From: Bin87 sp965222895
GTDB taxonomy: Bacteria; Chloroflexota; Dehalococcoidia; Lucifugimonadales; UBA3495
Direction: 5' to 3'
Length of the DNA: 64,000 bases
Assembly: GCA_965222895.1 (NCBI GenBank)
Contig: CBDCVB010000001.1
Span: 248,001-312,000 of the forward strand
Shown: positions 62,455-64,000 of the stretch, piece by piece
Layout: every line of letters begins with the position of its first letter
Numbering within the stretch: the stretch's first letter is position 1
Notes under the pieces: model-generated
The model's database searches: none
Seen by the model: the letters and a program-made list of their open reading frames with translations, nothing else
Told to the model about the DNA's origin: nothing
Made by a program: the position numbers and the translations under genes

Positions 62455-63366
62455 TCAGGGGTAGATTGCCCAGCCGACGCGGTCGGTTTTGGCGTGGAAG
62501 AAGTGGCCGTCGGTGGAGGTAACGAACACCTCGGTAAGGTCGGGACCACCGAAGCACACGTTGGTGGGACGGGTGGCGGCGACGGGGTGGGTCTCCAGCA
62601 CGCGGCCTGTTGGCGAGAACACGTATAGCATGGAGCCCGGGCCAGCCGTGGGCCAGCCAGCGGTAGCGATGATGTTGCCGTCGGCGTCCAGGCACATCCC
62701 GTCGATGCCACGGTGCACCTGCGTGGCGTCCCGACCGAAGGTGTGCAGCGTGGTGTAGGCGCCAACGGTACCGTCGCCGGTGATGGGGTAGGCGCGCAGC
62801 TCGCGGTCAATGTCGAGGCGGTCGCTGTTGCTCTCGGCAACGTACAGCGTGTTCCCATCGGGCGATACCAGGATGCCATTGGGCATGGTGGTATCGGTAG
62901 TGGAGCGCACGGTCCGGTAGGAACCGTCGGCTTGGGGCACCGCGCACAACACCGAGCGGTGATCCAGCTGCTCAACTTCTGAGGCGGCCACGTTGCCCGC
63001 ATTCCAGGGGTTGGTGAACCAGATGCGACCCCTGATGTCGATGGCCAGGTCGTTGGGCGTGTTCAACGGCACGCCATCGAGGTTATCAGCTATGGTGGTG
63101 GTTCCGCCGTCAGCATCGAAACGCACGATGGCCCGTCCGTTCTGGCAGCAGCCGAAGAGCTGGCCTTGGGCGTTGAACGCCAATCCGTTGGTGAAATTGG
63201 TGTTCTCACGATATACGGAGAACTCGCCGGATTTGGGGTTGTAGCCATAGATGCGGCTGGCGTGGATATGGGTGAGCAGCACCAACTCCCCGTTCCAGGC
63301 CGGCCCCTCGGTGATGCCTCCGGGTGGGTCTTCAAACCGATTAATGAGGCTGAAACGCCAGCTCAT
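62455..63366 (-). CDS. SMP-30/gluconolactonase family protein
   Basis: A 303-residue six-bladed beta-propeller from ATG at 63366 (MSWRFSLINRFEDPPGGITE); an upstream open frame to 63492 has no homology. The metal-binding Glu lies in GGITEGPAWNGELVLLTHI, with TPNDLAIDIRGRIWFTNP (Asn/Asp) and MPNGILVSPDGNTLYVAES (Asn) and RGIDGMCLDADGNIIATAGW (Asp) completing the site. It should hydrolyse a lactone in a sugar-acid or ring-cleavage route. No aldonate genes flank it. Confidence 0.9.
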   Translation of the reverse strand: MSWRFSLINRFEDPPGGITEGPAWNGELVLLTHIHASRIYGYNPKSGEFSVYRENTNFTNGLAFNAQGQLFGCCQNGRAIVRFDADGGTTTIADNLDGVPLNTPNDLAIDIRGRIWFTNPWNAGNVAASEVEQLDHRSVLCAVPQADGSYRTVRSTTDTTMPNGILVSPDGNTLYVAESNSDRLDIDRELRAYPITGDGTVGAYTTLHTFGRDATQVHRGIDGMCLDADGNIIATAGWPTAGPGSMLYVFSPTGRVLETHPVAATRPTNVCFGGPDLTEVFVTSTDGHFFHAKTDRVGWAIYP

Positions 63367-63842
63367 AGTGGCAAACTCCTTGCGCAGTTGTAACGTCGGC
63401 AACTCGCGGCGATGTAGCCGGCGAACTGCTCTCGCCGGGATTGTAGCAGGCGGCGCCGTTGGGCGGCAACGGAATTGACCGAGCGACGGCAATCAGACGC
63501 GGTAATCAAACATGGATTCACAGGATGCACAGGATCAAGACGAGGCCGGTCAACCCCTATCCTGTATATCCTGCTCATCCATGTAAATATCGGAGAGCCG
63601 GCAATCAGACATGGATTCACAGGATGCACAGGATAAAAAGGAGGCCGGTCAACCCCTATCCTGTATATCCTGCTCATCCATGTAAATATCGGAGAGCCGG
63701 CAATCAGACATGGATTCACATGGATGGACAGGATCAATACGAGTCCGGTCAACCCCCATCCTGTATATCCTGCTCATCCATGTAAATTTCGGAATTCCCA
63801 TTTTTGACAGTGGCGCGGCGGACGGCTAGCATCGCACTTATC
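63367..63842. other. Intergenic region with tandem repeats
   Basis: Almost the whole region is a three-copy tandem repeat described separately. No gene is supported. Confidence 0.6.
63489..63797. repeat. Three tandem copies of a 99-bp palindromic repeat
   Basis: GCAATCAGAC starts copies at 63489, 63601 and 63700. Period is 99 bp, with a 13-bp insertion in the first copy. Each copy has ACATGGATTCACAGGAT on one arm and ATCCTGTATATCCTG...CATCCATGT on the other, so each can fold into a long hairpin. The copies differ at a few bases. The unit resembles intergenic hairpin repeats known from many bacteria. Confidence 0.85.
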
Positions 63843-64000
63843 ATGCCTGAGTTTTTTAACGTAATGCCACCGGCTGAAGCGCTGGCCTTGCTGCTGGAAC
63901 AGTTGCCGTCCGGCGCGGCGGCCGGCACGGAGACGGTGCTGGCGGCGGATGCGCTGGGTCGCATCGTCGCCGAGACTGTGATTGCTCCGGAATCGCTGCC
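63843..64000 (+). CDS. moeA: Molybdopterin molybdenumtransferase MoeA, N-terminal part
   Basis: The frame begins at 63843 with MPEFFNVMPPAEALALLLEQ and runs to the window end through ETVLAADALGRIVAETVIAP, a typical start of MoeA domain I. MoeA inserts molybdate into molybdopterin for molybdenum cofactor. Only the first 52 residues are visible. No obvious ribosome binding site precedes the ATG. Confidence 0.82.
   Translation, partial: MPEFFNVMPPAEALALLLEQLPSGAAAGTETVLAADALGRIVAETVIAPESL

Noticed and set aside
63489..63797. Tandem repeats considered as a CRISPR array
   Set aside because: The units are 99 bp and contiguous, with no unique spacers between short repeats and no cas gene nearby.

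Overview
The window is about 62 percent GC and reads as a chromosomal segment of an uncultured bacterium. Tandem and fused small-molecule catabolic enzymes (two HpaB-type flavin hydroxylases, a LigB-type extradiol dioxygenase, LLM monooxygenase, FAH, NIPSNAP, CaiB-type CoA transferase, acyl-CoA dehydrogenase, amidohydrolases), a long AlaS and very many insertion sequences suggest a Chloroflexota lineage such as SAR202/Dehalococcoidia. That placement is inference: no rRNA or ribosomal protein gene is present to fix it.

Layout. 1-3.6 kb is a decayed mobile region: a tyrosine recombinase broken by a frameshift and by an IS5-family element, then a frameshifted Nudix gene and an unrecognised gene remnant. 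3.6-8 kb is a large Lhr-type helicase. 8-16.4 kb holds an amidohydrolase, an amidase, a sugar-nucleotide-type reductase, a cysteine desulfurase, a LigB-like dioxygenase, an HpaB-like hydroxylase and a small DUF4160/DUF2442 module fused to a retropepsin-like domain. 16.4-25 kb has a minus-strand operon (two NodB-fold deacetylase-like proteins plus an amidohydrolase), an epimerase, then a plus-strand GMC oxidoreductase, NIPSNAP and FAH set. 28-31.3 kb is a second oxidation operon (LLM monooxygenase, HpaB paralogue, VOC dioxygenase).

26-43 kb is the mobile heart of the window. It has two IS630 copies (one splitting a SHOCT membrane protein), IS701, IS66 with an ISAs1 copy nested inside it, a second ISAs1 at a rearranged junction that truncates a GLUG-repeat surface protein, remnants of IS1182 and two further transposases, one tRNA-Asn, and several short MITE-like elements. 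At least five different terminal inverted repeat families are visible, and some recur elsewhere in the window.

43-64 kb is mostly housekeeping and catabolism: an orphan iron-type ABC permease, an AAA ATPase plus DUF4276 (Toprim-like) pair that resembles a phage-defence module, alaS-ruvX, a small Cys/HTH regulator, acyl-CoA dehydrogenase, a stand-alone Lrp/AsnC effector domain, an S9 peptidase-AtzG/AtzE-galU operon, a CoA transferase, a membrane/coiled-coil protein, a MidA-type methyltransferase, an SMP-30 lactonase and the start of moeA.

The best candidates for something less described are the ATPase/DUF4276 pair (45.3-47.1 kb), the retropepsin-DUF2442/DUF4160 module (15.4-16.3 kb) and the 160-220 bp element family with CCTCACGCGTACCCACTTT-like ends.
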